The notes beneath the pieces are model-generated. The model searched no databases, was not told the DNA's origin, and saw nothing but the letters and a program-made list of their open reading frames with translations. A stretch of DNA of 50,601 nt from an uncultured Methanobrevibacter sp. (GTDB lineage: Archaea > Methanobacteriota > Methanobacteria > Methanobacteriales > Methanobacteriaceae), in assembly GCA_900318035.1 (NCBI GenBank), contig ONJC01000018.1:1-50601 (forward strand), given 5' to 3'. Both the position numbers and the translations under genes were made by a program. Below, one piece after another: positions 36,076 through 45,380 of this stretch (position 1 is its first letter; every line of letters begins with the position of its first letter).

Positions 36076-36705
36076 CTACAAATGTTGTATTAATGAGTTT
36101 ACACAAGCTACGGCAATTGGGGTCCCTCCTTTCGGACCTTCAACAATAATGTTGGGAATGTCGGAATTATGCAGAGCCTCTTTAGAATCGGCAGCACCTA
36201 CAAAACCAACAGGAACTCCTACAATAGCTTTAAGATTCATTTCGCCTTTCTGGTATAAATCCATAGCTTCAAAAACAGCGGTTGGAGCATTACCTGAAAC
36301 TACAATGCCTTCAAAATCATTATCTGCAGCATAGCGCATGGCGGCCGCAGCTCTGGTAATCTGATTTTCCTTGGCTATTTTTACAACTTCCTCGTTTTTA
36401 ATGTAACACTCAACTTCCCCTTCATATCTGGTAATACCATATTTAACCATATTGATGTCGGTTAAAATGGTTTCTTTATTTCTGAGGGAATCCATAGCTG
36501 CATCTACAAAATCCGGGCTGATTTTAACCAGTTTTGCATATTCCGGATCAGCTGTGGAGTGAACAATTCTTTCAACAATATCTCTTTCGAGAGGATTTAA
36601 ATCTTTGACATCATCTCCAATAAGGCCACGGATAATTTCTCTGCTTTTGTTTGCAATATCCAAACCTTGCTTAGTTGATGCACCCATGAACATTTTGTCT
36701 GTCAT
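36076..36705 (-). CDS. cbiC: Cobalt-precorrin-8 methylmutase
   Basis: Moves a methyl group from C-11 to C-12 of the corrin ring in anaerobic cobamide synthesis, giving cobyrinate. The 209-residue protein has the conserved active-site His in IVERIVHSTADPEYAKLV and the C-terminal VVSGNAPTAVFEAMDLYQKG and GVPVGFVGAADSKEAL, then GPKGGTPIAVACVNSLI. First gene of cbiC-hemL-signal peptidase-argS. With cfbB at 13 kb it makes the only clearly tetrapyrrole-specific later-step genes in the window. Confidence 0.95.
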   Translation of the reverse strand: MTDKMFMGASTKQGLDIANKSREIIRGLIGDDVKDLNPLERDIVERIVHSTADPEYAKLVKISPDFVDAAMDSLRNKETILTDINMVKYGITRYEGEVECYIKNEEVVKIAKENQITRAAAAMRYAADNDFEGIVVSGNAPTAVFEAMDLYQKGEMNLKAIVGVPVGFVGAADSKEALHNSDIPNIIVEGPKGGTPIAVACVNSLIQHL

Positions 36706-36756
36706 AAGTTAATTTTAGAATTAAATATATGTTAAATATTTTGTTTATAGAAAAAG

Positions 36757-37362
36757 TCATGGACTTTTAAGTTTGTAAAAAACAATGCCCCCATTTTTTA
36801 TTTTGTCGGTGCAATCTTTCTCAATTAATTCATTTAAATCTTTAATATCTGTATTTCTTGAAATATCAAACAAATCAATATATTCCTGAGTTGTTATGTT
36901 ATCTCTACTCATATTCAGGAATATTTGTCTACCGTTAAAATTCTTTGTCTTGTCATCGACTCTGAAAATTACCTTAAAAAATTCACCCGATTCCATGAAT
37001 TCCGGTTCTGGTAGACCATACCTTCTCATTTCATCCTTCATTCGTTTAATTCCAGTTCCCACATGCTCCATATACATTGTTTTTGAAAATATTCTGCAAA
37101 TGTTTTCATTCCTCTGGATTGAATCGTTTTCCTCCAAATCGAATATCATCAACGGATAAACCAAACATCCGATACTTTTGATTTACATTCTGTCAGGACA
37201 TATGTAGAATGTTATTGATGAAGTTTGAATTGTATAATCCCCGTGGGCTAAAGCATTGATGAGATCTTCTAGTATCGCTTCAAAGGGATATTTAAAAGTG
37301 GTTTGTCTTTTAAAACCCTTTATTTCGGAATGCTGTTGTAGTTTTACAGAAAAATACGAGTT
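36757..37362 (-). pseudogene. Decayed AlbA/HATPase_c_4-type transcriptional regulator, C-terminal part
   Basis: The C-terminal half of a RecG-like (AlbA_2/Schlafen-type) regulator, broken. Downstream piece: NENICRIFSKTMYMEHVGTG, IKRMKDEMRRYGLPEPEFME, typical of HATPase_c_4. Upstream of it the same frame continues without interruption except one TAA at 37185-37183: FKYPFEAILEDLINALAHGD, YTIQTSSITFYICPDRM, stop, IKSIGCLVY. In relatives this position reads DR-I/M-E-I, so a GAA to TAA change fits. The frame stops for good at 37365-37363, with no N-terminal AlbA domain before it. The gene is therefore truncated and nonsense-mutated. A partial protein from TTG 37164 could be read but has no ribosome site. 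Confidence 0.75.
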
Positions 37363-37719
37363 TTAATCCAATGAGATGTTCAAATCTTTTTCACAAAAGA
37401 TTAAAAAAAATATTATTATAAAAATTTTGAAAAAAATATAAATACGACTTTAAAATAGAGTATAAAGAAAATAAAGAACAATTCAATATTTAAATAGGAA
37501 AAATAAGTAAAATTATTAAATTAACTATTTATTGACAAACCCATTATTTTTACTCGCTGTCATTTATTTTTTACAGTTTTTTTCTGTTTTAGAATAGATA
37601 TATATGCATATTCGTATAGAATTCTTAATATCTTTCAAGTGTTTTATCAAAACAAGTTTCATTTAACACTTTTTAGAAAAAAACATGAAAAAATTATTAA
37701 ACTCTGGAGGATTTAAAAA
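37363..37719 (+). promoter_or_regulatory. A+T-rich 357-bp spacer with promoter of the downstream adhesin
   Basis: No gene is seen. GATATATAT at about 37597-37605 is a TATA-like element, and would give a leader of about 90 bases. In that leader AAGTGTT (37637-37643) and AACACTT (37665-37671) form a 7-bp stem. GGAGGA precedes the ATG. Confidence 0.4.
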
Positions 37720-39873
37720 ATGAAAAAGATAAACATTTTGCTGATTTTTACATTAATATTACTGTTATTCAGTATATCGAGCGTATGTGCCAGTGATGTT
37801 AATGATACAGCAACAATAACTATTGACAATACAGGTCAAATAATTGAAGAAACAAATACCGAATTAGAAAATCAAAACGATATATTGAATTCAGCAGATG
37901 AGGATACTGTTTCAATGGACCCTGATTCTTGGTTTTATAATGATGTTATATGGTATGATGGAGATTACGAACAAACAGACCATGTTTTCATTATTTTTGC
38001 AGATGACCTTCAAAATCCTGAAAACATTACTGTACAGTTATTCCATGATGCAAATTCACATCTCATAAATGATGATGAAAACCCTGAAGAATATACTGTA
38101 GAATATTATGACTGTAAAAATCCAATTTCAAATGTTGATTTGGCTATTATAAATAATCAGAATTTTGAAATTACTAAATTAACCACTAATTCAAATGGTA
38201 TTGCAACATATAAGATTCCATTCAATGTTGATGAGTTTTCATTTTTTGTAGGATTCTGGTATGATGAATATCATGTGGCCAATTATGTGGATATGGGTAA
38301 AACTACATACAATTCATGCAACTGGGGCACTTGGAATGGGAATAAGACTAATGGTGCTGGTGAAAATAACGATGTGTCAAGTAACTCAAAGAGTTATGAT
38401 GTTTCAAGCTTCGAAGAATTGGTATCTGCATTATCAAGCCACCACTATTCTGATGTAATCATTAACCTAAAAGAAGACATAATATTAAATACTTTTTATG
38501 ATTTAAGCCCTGCAATAAAGATATTGACAATTAATGGTAACGGAAAAACTATCAACGGTTTTTCAGAGTACAAACACCAATTCCTAGAAATAAAGCATGA
38601 TGTTGATGTAACAATCCAAAACATTAGAATAATCAATTGTGAAGCATCTTATGGTGCTGTAATATATAATTCAGGTAATGGCAAGTTAACTGTTGTTAAC
38701 AGTGTATTTGAAAACAACAATGTACTTAGATATGGCGGTGTAATCTACAATACAGGGGATAATTCTATAATAAGAAATTGTACATTCAAAAATAATTTTG
38801 CTTCTAAAGGATTGGATTCGACTGGAATTACAATATTGGGAGGAGCTATCTACAACGATGCAGAAAATGTGATAATAACAGACAGCCTATTTGAAAACAA
38901 CGCTGTGAAAACAAGCGCATGGGGTGTTGACGATAGAACAATAGAAGGTGGAGCAATATACAGTATGGGAGATACTGTTAGAATAACCGGAAATATTTTC
39001 AAGAAAAATTCTGCTGATAACGGTGCTGCAATATATACTTATGGAGATAATATTTTAATAGATTCAAATACATTCAAATCAAATAATGCAGTTTCAAGCA
39101 GCCGTGATGAAGCGATAATCTATATGTATCGTGGCGGATTTTATAATGAGATTGATGAGTCCAAAAATATATTCATCACAGATACTGAATGTTACAGCAC
39201 TATATTTCATTATGCTTACGGCGGGTCTGCTGTTATAACCAACAATGTATTTGATGATAGACTTAATACAATAATTGAAACAAGCCCGGAAAATACATTT
39301 ACAGAAAATAATAAAAATAATTATTTGGTTATTACTTTAATGGATGAAAATAGATGGTTATTGAATGATTTTTTATTATATGTTGATTTTAATGGTGTTA
39401 AACATTTAAAAACTGATGATTATGGTCAAATTAAACTATCTGTCGATGGCATGGCTCCAAAAGTGTACACTGCAATAATTACTTATGCGGGCAATGACAA
39501 GTATGTTGGATCAACAGCAACAGTTAATATAACTGTTTTAAAATCACCTGCAACTACAAATCCGGTAAAATCAACTCCAGTTAAAAAACAAACTGCAAAA
39601 ATAATAGCTAAGAATAATAACTACAAAGCAAAAACTAAAGTTAAAAAGTACACAGTAACTTTGAAATCAAAAGCTGGAAAAGCAATTAAAAATGTAAAAA
39701 TTACCATTAAAATAAATAAAAAAATATTCACATCAAAAACAAATGCCAAAGGTAAAGCTACATTTAAAATTTCAAAGTTAACTAAAAAAGGAACTCATAA
39801 AGCAGTCATCACTTTTAAAGGAAATAAAAACTACAACAAAGTTAGTAAAACAGTTAAAATTAAAGTTAAATAA
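37720..39873 (+). CDS. Secreted beta-helix adhesin-like protein with basic C-terminus
   Basis: A 717-residue surface protein. Signal peptide KKINILLIFTLILLLFSISS with cleavage after VCA. Residues about 60-210 form a globular beta domain. About residues 225-520 are a right-handed beta-helix: repeated Asn/Ser-rich turns such as VVNSVFENNN, IRNCTFKNNFA, ITDSLFENNAV, and ITGNIFKKNSADNGAAIYTY, as in polymorphic adhesins of this genus. One Ig-like domain (LLYVDFNGVKHLKTDDYGQI) follows, then a lysine-rich module (KAKTKVKKYTVTLKSKAGKA, KNYNKVSKTVKIKVK) much like that of the first adhesin. GGAGGA precedes the ATG. Surface adhesion is inferred. Confidence 0.88.
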   Translation: MKKINILLIFTLILLLFSISSVCASDVNDTATITIDNTGQIIEETNTELENQNDILNSADEDTVSMDPDSWFYNDVIWYDGDYEQTDHVFIIFADDLQNPENITVQLFHDANSHLINDDENPEEYTVEYYDCKNPISNVDLAIINNQNFEITKLTTNSNGIATYKIPFNVDEFSFFVGFWYDEYHVANYVDMGKTTYNSCNWGTWNGNKTNGAGENNDVSSNSKSYDVSSFEELVSALSSHHYSDVIINLKEDIILNTFYDLSPAIKILTINGNGKTINGFSEYKHQFLEIKHDVDVTIQNIRIINCEASYGAVIYNSGNGKLTVVNSVFENNNVLRYGGVIYNTGDNSIIRNCTFKNNFASKGLDSTGITILGGAIYNDAENVIITDSLFENNAVKTSAWGVDDRTIEGGAIYSMGDTVRITGNIFKKNSADNGAAIYTYGDNILIDSNTFKSNNAVSSSRDEAIIYMYRGGFYNEIDESKNIFITDTECYSTIFHYAYGGSAVITNNVFDDRLNTIIETSPENTFTENNKNNYLVITLMDENRWLLNDFLLYVDFNGVKHLKTDDYGQIKLSVDGMAPKVYTAIITYAGNDKYVGSTATVNITVLKSPATTNPVKSTPVKKQTAKIIAKNNNYKAKTKVKKYTVTLKSKAGKAIKNVKITIKINKKIFTSKTNAKGKATFKISKLTKKGTHKAVITFKGNKNYNKVSKTVKIKVK

Positions 39874-39902
39874 GGAATAACTCCTTATTTATTATTTTTT
39901 TT
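39868..39902 (+). terminator. Terminator of the beta-helix adhesin containing its stop codon
   Basis: AAATAAGGA/TCCTTATTT (39868-39876 with 39882-39890) includes the stop TAA; a T-rich run follows. Confidence 0.75.
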
Positions 39903-39955
39903 AAATTTTTGAATCAATAGCTTGAATATGTCTATACATTCATTAAAAATTGACA

Positions 39956-41161
39956 TTAACTACTTTCACTGGCTGACTTGCCTGCAAGATAACCGGTTGA
40001 AAAGGCAATTTTTAGATTATAACCGCCGGTCGGTCCGTGCAGGTCTAGAACCTCACCTGCAAAATACAAATTAGGTGTTAATGTTGATTCCATTGTTTTT
40101 GCATTGACATTTGACAAATCAACACCTCCAATTGTTACCTTTGCAAGGCCTTCATTAAATCCTGTGATTTCAAGAGTAAATCTCTTTAAGTTTTCAATCA
40201 GTCTGTTTTTGGCTTTCTTATTTATTCTGGACAGTTGAGTCTCGCCGTCCAGCCTGCATTCATCCAAAAAGAAACCGATGAAACTGTTTGTCAAAAACAG
40301 CTTCAGATAATTCTTAAGCATTGTTTTTCCCTTAAGCTGAAAATCATTTGTGAATTTCTCACTTAACTCTTCACGGGTAAAATCAGGACATAAATCAATA
40401 GCTATTTCAATATCCAAATCAGGCCCCCTCTCCAATAAGTTATAAGTTATACTTTCGGAAATAAGATTGCTCAGGTTGATGATTCCCGGACCGGTAAGCC
40501 CGACATGTGAAAACAGGACATTGCCTTTGATTTTACTTTTCCCATAGCTTACAGCAACATCATACAATGTTATTCCAGCAATTCGAGAGAGATTCTTTTT
40601 TGTAATCAATGGAGAAAGCCCATATTTAATGTCTGTCAGTGGCTGTGAGGTAAGGGAATAGTTTTTTATGCTGCAGCCGGTTTGAGGATATGTAACACCG
40701 CCGGTTGCGATGATAACTTTGTCTGCCTTGATTTTATCGTTGATTATGAATCCTTCAGTTATAGTTTTAACTTCAAAGTTATAACTTATAACAACATCGT
40801 CCAGACAGTCAGTTAAAACTTTTAAGACATCGCGTGACTTTTCAGTTTCCGGAAATATTCTGTTGTCATCTTCCTCAATGAAATTCAATCCATTATCCTG
40901 AAAAAATGAGAGTAGCATTTCATTTGTAAATGTAAAAAAAGAGTGTTTTAAAAAGTTTTTTTGAGGATAAATGTTCAATAGCTTTTTTATTGGCTTAAGG
41001 TTGGTGATATTGCATCTTCCGCCGCCGGTCAAAAGGAGTTTTCTTCCCAGCTGTGGGTTTTTCTCAAGCAATATTACCTTGGAGGAATTACGGCTTGCGG
41101 CAATTGCAGCCATGATTCCCGCTGGACCTCCGCCAATAACAGCTATGTCATATTCATCCAT
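39956..41161 (-). CDS. FAD-dependent oxidoreductase, HI0933/BaiN-like
   Basis: A 401-residue flavoprotein. N-terminal dinucleotide-binding motif IAVIGGGPAGIMAAIAASRN, GRKLLLTGGGRCNITN characteristic of the HI0933 family, NRIFPETEKSRDVL, ATGGVTYPQTG, and the C-terminal LYFAGEVLDLHGPTGGYNLK with a GD-type FAD contact. Members reduce diverse substrates; in gut bacteria one (BaiN) acts on bile-acid intermediates, but this archaeal protein's substrate is unknown. It follows aspS by 19 bp on the same strand and may share its message. Confidence 0.88.
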   Translation of the reverse strand: MDEYDIAVIGGGPAGIMAAIAASRNSSKVILLEKNPQLGRKLLLTGGGRCNITNLKPIKKLLNIYPQKNFLKHSFFTFTNEMLLSFFQDNGLNFIEEDDNRIFPETEKSRDVLKVLTDCLDDVVISYNFEVKTITEGFIINDKIKADKVIIATGGVTYPQTGCSIKNYSLTSQPLTDIKYGLSPLITKKNLSRIAGITLYDVAVSYGKSKIKGNVLFSHVGLTGPGIINLSNLISESITYNLLERGPDLDIEIAIDLCPDFTREELSEKFTNDFQLKGKTMLKNYLKLFLTNSFIGFFLDECRLDGETQLSRINKKAKNRLIENLKRFTLEITGFNEGLAKVTIGGVDLSNVNAKTMESTLTPNLYFAGEVLDLHGPTGGYNLKIAFSTGYLAGKSASESS

Positions 41162-41180
41162 TTAAATCTAAAAAATAATA

Positions 41181-42500
41181 TTAAGGGGTTAATCTGTGTC
41201 TGTCTCTTGGGAAGAGTGCACATTCACGGATGTTTTCAGAACCGGTCATGACCATGGTCAGCCTTTCTGCACCTACACCCCAACCTGCATGAGGAGGCAT
41301 ACCGTATTCAAACGCCTTGAGGTATGTTCCGAATCCTTCCGGATTTAAGCCTCTTTCCCCAATTTGTTTTACGAGCAAGTCATGCTGGTGTACACGGGTA
41401 GCACCTGAAGACAACTCAAGATTGTTGTACATTAAATCGAATGCATGGGAGTATTTTTCGTCTCCATCCTTAGGCATTACATAGAACGGCTTGATTTCAG
41501 ATGGCCATTCGGTCAGGAAGTAGAATCCACCCATTTCATCACCTAAAGCCTTTTCAGCTTCACGGGAGAGGTCTTCACCCCATGGCATTTCAACGCCATG
41601 TGCATTGACTATTTCAACTGCTTCATCATAGGTTACATGAGGGAATTTCTCATCCGGAATTTCAAGTTCATGTCCTAAGATTTCAAGTTCGTCTGCACAT
41701 TTGTCATTGATGTCGTTTATTACATTGACGAGCATGTCATTAAGGATTTTCATTACGTCCTCATCATCTGCAAATGAAACTTCCGCATCTATGGATACTG
41801 CTTCATTCAAGTGTCTTAGGGTATCATGCTCTTCTGCTCTGAAAATTTGAGCTATTTCGAATACCTTGTCCATTCCACTTGCCATCATCATCTGTTTGTA
41901 TAGCTGCGGTGATTGTCCAAGGAACGCTTCCTTGTCAAAGTAAGCGATTGGGAATAATTCTGTACCTCCTTCAGTAGCTGAAGCTACGAGTTTAGGAGTG
42001 TTAATTTCATAAAATCCATTATCATAGAAGAAATCTCTGATTGTATGGAACATTTGCCCTTTGATTTTGAAAATAGCTGAAACGTTTTCTTTTCTGATAT
42101 CCAAAAATCTTGAATCCAATCTTGTATCGATTCCGGCTTTGACCTTTTCTGTAGGATCCATAGGTAAAGGCTGATTAGCCATGTTCAATACTTTCACTTC
42201 TTTTGGTAAAATTTCAACACCATTCGGTGCTTTAGGAGCTTCCTGAGCCATACCTTTAATGGCTACAACGGATTCTTTTCTTAATTCTCTTAATTGTTCT
42301 AACACTTCTGCTTCTACTTTTTTACTTGGAGCAGTTATCTGAACTCTGCCAGTCACATCACGGATGATGACAAACATGATTCCACCGAAATCACGGATTT
42401 CATGTACCCAACCCATGATGGTGACATCACTGCCTGCAATTTCAGGATTGCACTGGTTAGCATAGTTTGTTCTTCTCCAATCTTTTAATAAACCTTGCAA
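41181..42500 (-). CDS. aspS: Aspartyl-tRNA synthetase, archaeal type
   Basis: Class IIb synthetase. The protein (about 439 residues) has the N-terminal OB-fold ([20 protein letters not shown]), catalytic motifs [17 protein letters not shown] and IFRAEEHDT, and motif 3 in [25 protein letters not shown] at the end. This short form lacks the bacterial GAD insertion. Archaeal AspRS may also charge tRNA-Asn. Start TTG 42500 is preferred because GAGGTG is 6 bp before it; GTG 42509 is in frame. Confidence 0.96.
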   Translation of the reverse strand: MQGLLKDWRRTNYANQCNPEIAGSDVTIMGWVHEIRDFGGIMFVIIRDVTGRVQITAPSKKVEAEVLEQLRELRKESVVAIKGMAQEAPKAPNGVEILPKEVKVLNMANQPLPMDPTEKVKAGIDTRLDSRFLDIRKENVSAIFKIKGQMFHTIRDFFYDNGFYEINTPKLVASATEGGTELFPIAYFDKEAFLGQSPQLYKQMMMASGMDKVFEIAQIFRAEEHDTLRHLNEAVSIDAEVSFADDEDVMKILNDMLVNVINDINDKCADELEILGHELEIPDEKFPHVTYDEAVEIVNAHGVEMPWGEDLSREAEKALGDEMGGFYFLTEWPSEIKPFYVMPKDGDEKYSHAFDLMYNNLELSSGATRVHQHDLLVKQIGERGLNPEGFGTYLKAFEYGMPPHAGWGVGAERLTMVMTGSENIRECALFPRDRHRLTP

Positions 42501-42670
42501 ATTATTCACCTCAAAGTTGTAAAAATAAATAATAATGATAAATTTTCATTATAATTTTAGTATAGATTTAATGTTTAATAAAGATATGTAAAATTCAGAA
42601 AAATATCTGATATTGAAAAGGTTTGGAAAAAAAATAAAAAAAGAAATAACTTACTCATAAGAGCAAATTA

Positions 42671-43828
42671 TTATTTAATATGATTTTCTAAAAGGTTACC
42701 TGTTTTTGCATCAACTACAATATATCCTGCATCTTTATTCTTGTCATCAAGAATGTATAACTTGTATGAACTTCCCAAATCATCAGAGCGGGTATCAAAA
42801 CTGTATCCTGAAGGCAAACTAGCAGAAAGTGCATTTTTACATTCATTGACAGTTAATTTCTGTGGCTGATTGTTTGTAGGCTGATTGTTTGAACTTGATG
42901 AACTTGCAGGAGCGGACGGATTTGAATTTGAAGAAGAGCTGCTTGAAGTTGAAGGACTATTACTGGATGTACTAGGCTGTGAATGACTATTGTCTGCAGA
43001 ACTGCTGCTTGCAGGGTTGTTCTGTGCAGGAATATTTTCAACTGTGTCAGAAAATGCATCAACTAATTCGTTACCGGATCCGCTGTTTGAATTTCCTGAA
43101 TCATCACCTGATACAACTTTAGTTACATTGTCATTATCGTCAACAACATCAGATGCGGAGCCTCCGTCATCAGCTTCATTATTATTGATGAATATTGGGA
43201 AATTGTTTTGTTCCTGACTAATTTCAGAATTATATTCATCAACTACAGATATTGTATTGTTCTGGAACATTGCAACATTAAAATTGGTAGTATCCACATC
43301 AGCCAGAAGAATCATTGTAAGATTATAGTCTTTTTTAAATTCCATTTGTGGCTTGACTATGCTTAATCCGCCAACAGAAAGGCCGCCGGACTTTTGACTT
43401 TTTTGATTGTTGCTGAATATGATACTATTTGCCACTTTAGAAGTAAGTTCCCCATCCTTACATGAAACTGACATTCCCTCTACACCATTTGTAACCAACA
43501 GATTAATTGTATTGCCCTGTTTAAAGGCAATAGATTGTGGCGGTTGATTTTCCAATGGTATAATTTTGGATTTCTTAGAATTCTTTAAAAAATTAACCAT
43601 AGAGTTATTATTTTTAAATGTGTTGATTGTTATTCCGTATTTGCTGTCCTTATAAACTCCATCCCCAGTTTTAACAAAATTTGAATCCGCAGGAACAGAT
43701 ACCTTTATTCCATCAAATGTCTCCTGTTTCATTGATACATCGCTGTTTAAAACAGTAGCTCCAACCAAACCAGCTGAAATTACACCGACTACAACGATGA
43801 GAAACAAAACGTGAGTATCTATTTTCAT
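42671..43828 (-). CDS. Membrane-anchored Ser/Asn-rich protein with PepSY-like C-terminus
   Basis: A 385-residue protein. N-terminal signal anchor (VLFLIVVVGVISAGLVG), a folded domain to about residue 200 (FDGIKVSVPADSNFVKTGDG, YGITINTFKNNNSMV), then about 110 residues of Ser/Asn/Pro-rich linker that is low-complexity. The last ~65 residues (KLTVNECKNALSASLPSGYS, YKLYILDDKNKDAGYIVVDA, KTGNLLENHIK) resemble a PepSY domain, a family that often modulates proteases. The gene is alone and GGTGAA sits before ATG 43828. Function unknown; it is likely extracellular. Confidence 0.8.
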   Translation of the reverse strand: MKIDTHVLFLIVVVGVISAGLVGATVLNSDVSMKQETFDGIKVSVPADSNFVKTGDGVYKDSKYGITINTFKNNNSMVNFLKNSKKSKIIPLENQPPQSIAFKQGNTINLLVTNGVEGMSVSCKDGELTSKVANSIIFSNNQKSQKSGGLSVGGLSIVKPQMEFKKDYNLTMILLADVDTTNFNVAMFQNNTISVVDEYNSEISQEQNNFPIFINNNEADDGGSASDVVDDNDNVTKVVSGDDSGNSNSGSGNELVDAFSDTVENIPAQNNPASSSSADNSHSQPSTSSNSPSTSSSSSSNSNPSAPASSSSSNNQPTNNQPQKLTVNECKNALSASLPSGYSFDTRSDDLGSSYKLYILDDKNKDAGYIVVDAKTGNLLENHIK

Positions 43829-43961
43829 AAATTCACCATGACTATTGTATTTAAATATTGTCTATACTTAAAATTTTGTTTTAATAATATATAAATAATA
43901 GTATTAACAACATTTGATTATATAGTGCATATACTGATAATAAAATAAAGGTGTTAAGAAG

Positions 43962-44807
43962 ATGGTTGAATGCCCTAATTGTGGAAAAGAAGTTGGAGAT
44001 AACAATTTTTGTGGAAATTGCGGAACAAAAATAGATAAGTCTAATGTTTGTCCCGAATGTAACACCGAATTAGATGATGAAAGTGTATTTTGTCCACAAT
44101 GTGGAAAAAAGGTTAAAGAAGATTTAGAAACTGAAGAGAAAAAAGAAACTGAAGAAACAAAAACCGAAGAAACAGAAGAAACAACTGAAGAAACAGAACC
44201 AGAAGACAAAAAAGAAACAGAAGAAACAACTGAAGAAACAGAACCAGAAGACAAAAAAGAAACAGAAGAAACAACTGAAGAAACAGAACCAGAAGATAAT
44301 GCTCATTGCCCATTTTGTAATACTGAAATTGATGAGGAAACTGAATTTTGTCCTGAATGTGGAAAATCCATCAGTTTGGATAAGCAGTCCTTTGAAGGTA
44401 TCAGGGCAACAATAAAACTTAAAAAAATAATTGTAGTTTCAATAATTTCTCTCATATTATTGTTTATCCTTTCCATTGCGTTTACGTATATTTTCGCTGT
44501 CGCAACACCAAAAGCCGATTACTATTGTGTAGGATTCTTCATGAGCCTTTTAATAGTTGTTGGAATATTCGGATCATTTAGAGACTTAATTAATGGTGGT
44601 CTTTTAGGTATTATTAACGGTCTGGTACTGGGATTGTTTGCGGCATTTATAGTTGAAATGTGCAATGGATACAGTTTCAGTTATGAACTTCTCTCCGGAT
44701 ACGGAGCAGTAATCTTTACAATATTCGGATTAATCGTTGGAATCATTTCCTCCAAATATTTAAGAAAACGTATTGTAAAACACATTGATGTTGAAAATTT
44801 GTTTTAA
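43962..44807 (+). CDS. Zinc-ribbon protein with Thr/Glu repeat linker and four membrane helices
   Basis: A 281-residue protein. Three zinc ribbons: CPNCGKEVGDNNFCGNCG, CPECNTELDDESVFCPQCG, and after the linker CPFCNTEIDEETEFCPECG. Between the second and third lies an acidic linker of tandem 15-residue repeats (KKETEETTEETEPED; 45-bp units). The C-terminal half has four hydrophobic helices beginning at IIVVSIISLILLFILSIAFT. A membrane sensor or assembly role is possible; the number of repeats may vary. Its 5' neighbour is divergent. A related small protein is at 25541. Confidence 0.82.
   Translation: MVECPNCGKEVGDNNFCGNCGTKIDKSNVCPECNTELDDESVFCPQCGKKVKEDLETEEKKETEETKTEETEETTEETEPEDKKETEETTEETEPEDKKETEETTEETEPEDNAHCPFCNTEIDEETEFCPECGKSISLDKQSFEGIRATIKLKKIIVVSIISLILLFILSIAFTYIFAVATPKADYYCVGFFMSLLIVVGIFGSFRDLINGGLLGIINGLVLGLFAAFIVEMCNGYSFSYELLSGYGAVIFTIFGLIVGIISSKYLRKRIVKHIDVENLF
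44160..44294 (+). repeat. 45-bp tandem repeats in the zinc-ribbon gene
   Basis: Two exact units at 44205-44249 and 44250-44294, with a partial unit before them (about 44170-44204), encoding the acidic KKETEETTEETEPED linker in frame. Confidence 0.9.
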
Positions 44808-44839
44808 ATAGCTAAAAAATAGCTATTTAACTTTTTTTT
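44806..44839 (+). terminator. Terminator overlapping the stop codon of the zinc-ribbon gene
   Basis: AAATAGCTA/TAGCTATTT (44806-44814 with 44820-44828), loop AAAAA, followed by a T run at 44832-44839. Confidence 0.7.
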
Positions 44840-44840
44840 A

Positions 44841-45380
44841 TTAAAATTTATTTTTATCCAAGGTTTTGACTATTTTTGCAGGAACTCCAACCGCTACCTC
44901 ATAGTCACCGACATCCTTTGTTACAACCGCCGATGCACCTACAATAGCATATTCTCCGATTGTAACTCCAGGCAAAATTGTTGCGCCCGCTCCAATCCAT
45001 GCACCTTTTTTAATGTGAATAGGCTTGCATAGTAGCACATTTCTGTTGTACTCGTCATGATTATTGGAAAGCAGCTGAACATTGGTGGCAAGCATCACAT
45101 CATCTTCAATTGTTATTCCGCCACGTGCCATTGCCAAACAGTTAGAATTGATAAATACATTATCGCCTATTACCAGTTTATCCAAAGCCGCACCTGAAAT
45201 GGGAGCCATTACCCTTGAATTTTCACCAAGATTATCACCGAAAAGCTCTTTTAATATCTCATCATACTCAGGAGTCATCGGCATGGTATGATTGAGCTTA
45301 AAGATTAATTCGCCTTGTCGGGCATATTTCAGCAATTCCTCTTCACTAAGCTCATCCATATTCACTCTTTCAAAATCCAT
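44841..45380 (-). CDS. Hexapeptide-repeat sugar O-acetyltransferase (maltose-acetyltransferase type)
   Basis: A 179-residue left-handed beta-helix acetyltransferase. N-terminal helical cap (NMDELSEEELLKYARQGEL), then hexapeptide repeats (VIGDNVFINSNCLAMARGGI, GAWIGAGATILPGVTIGEY, AIVGASAVVTKDV) and NNHDEYNR with the usual catalytic His. Transfers acetyl from acetyl-CoA to a sugar or related acceptor; the acceptor is unknown. Begins directly at the hisD stop (45381/45380), so it is probably translated with hisD although it has no known role in histidine synthesis. Confidence 0.88.
   Translation of the reverse strand: MDFERVNMDELSEEELLKYARQGELIFKLNHTMPMTPEYDEILKELFGDNLGENSRVMAPISGAALDKLVIGDNVFINSNCLAMARGGITIEDDVMLATNVQLLSNNHDEYNRNVLLCKPIHIKKGAWIGAGATILPGVTIGEYAIVGASAVVTKDVGDYEVAVGVPAKIVKTLDKNKF

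Noticed and set aside
44113..44313. Long antisense frames of Phe/Leu/Cys-rich protein
   Set aside because: They are the reverse reading of the GAA/ACA-rich Thr/Glu repeat; no ribosome site and unnatural composition.
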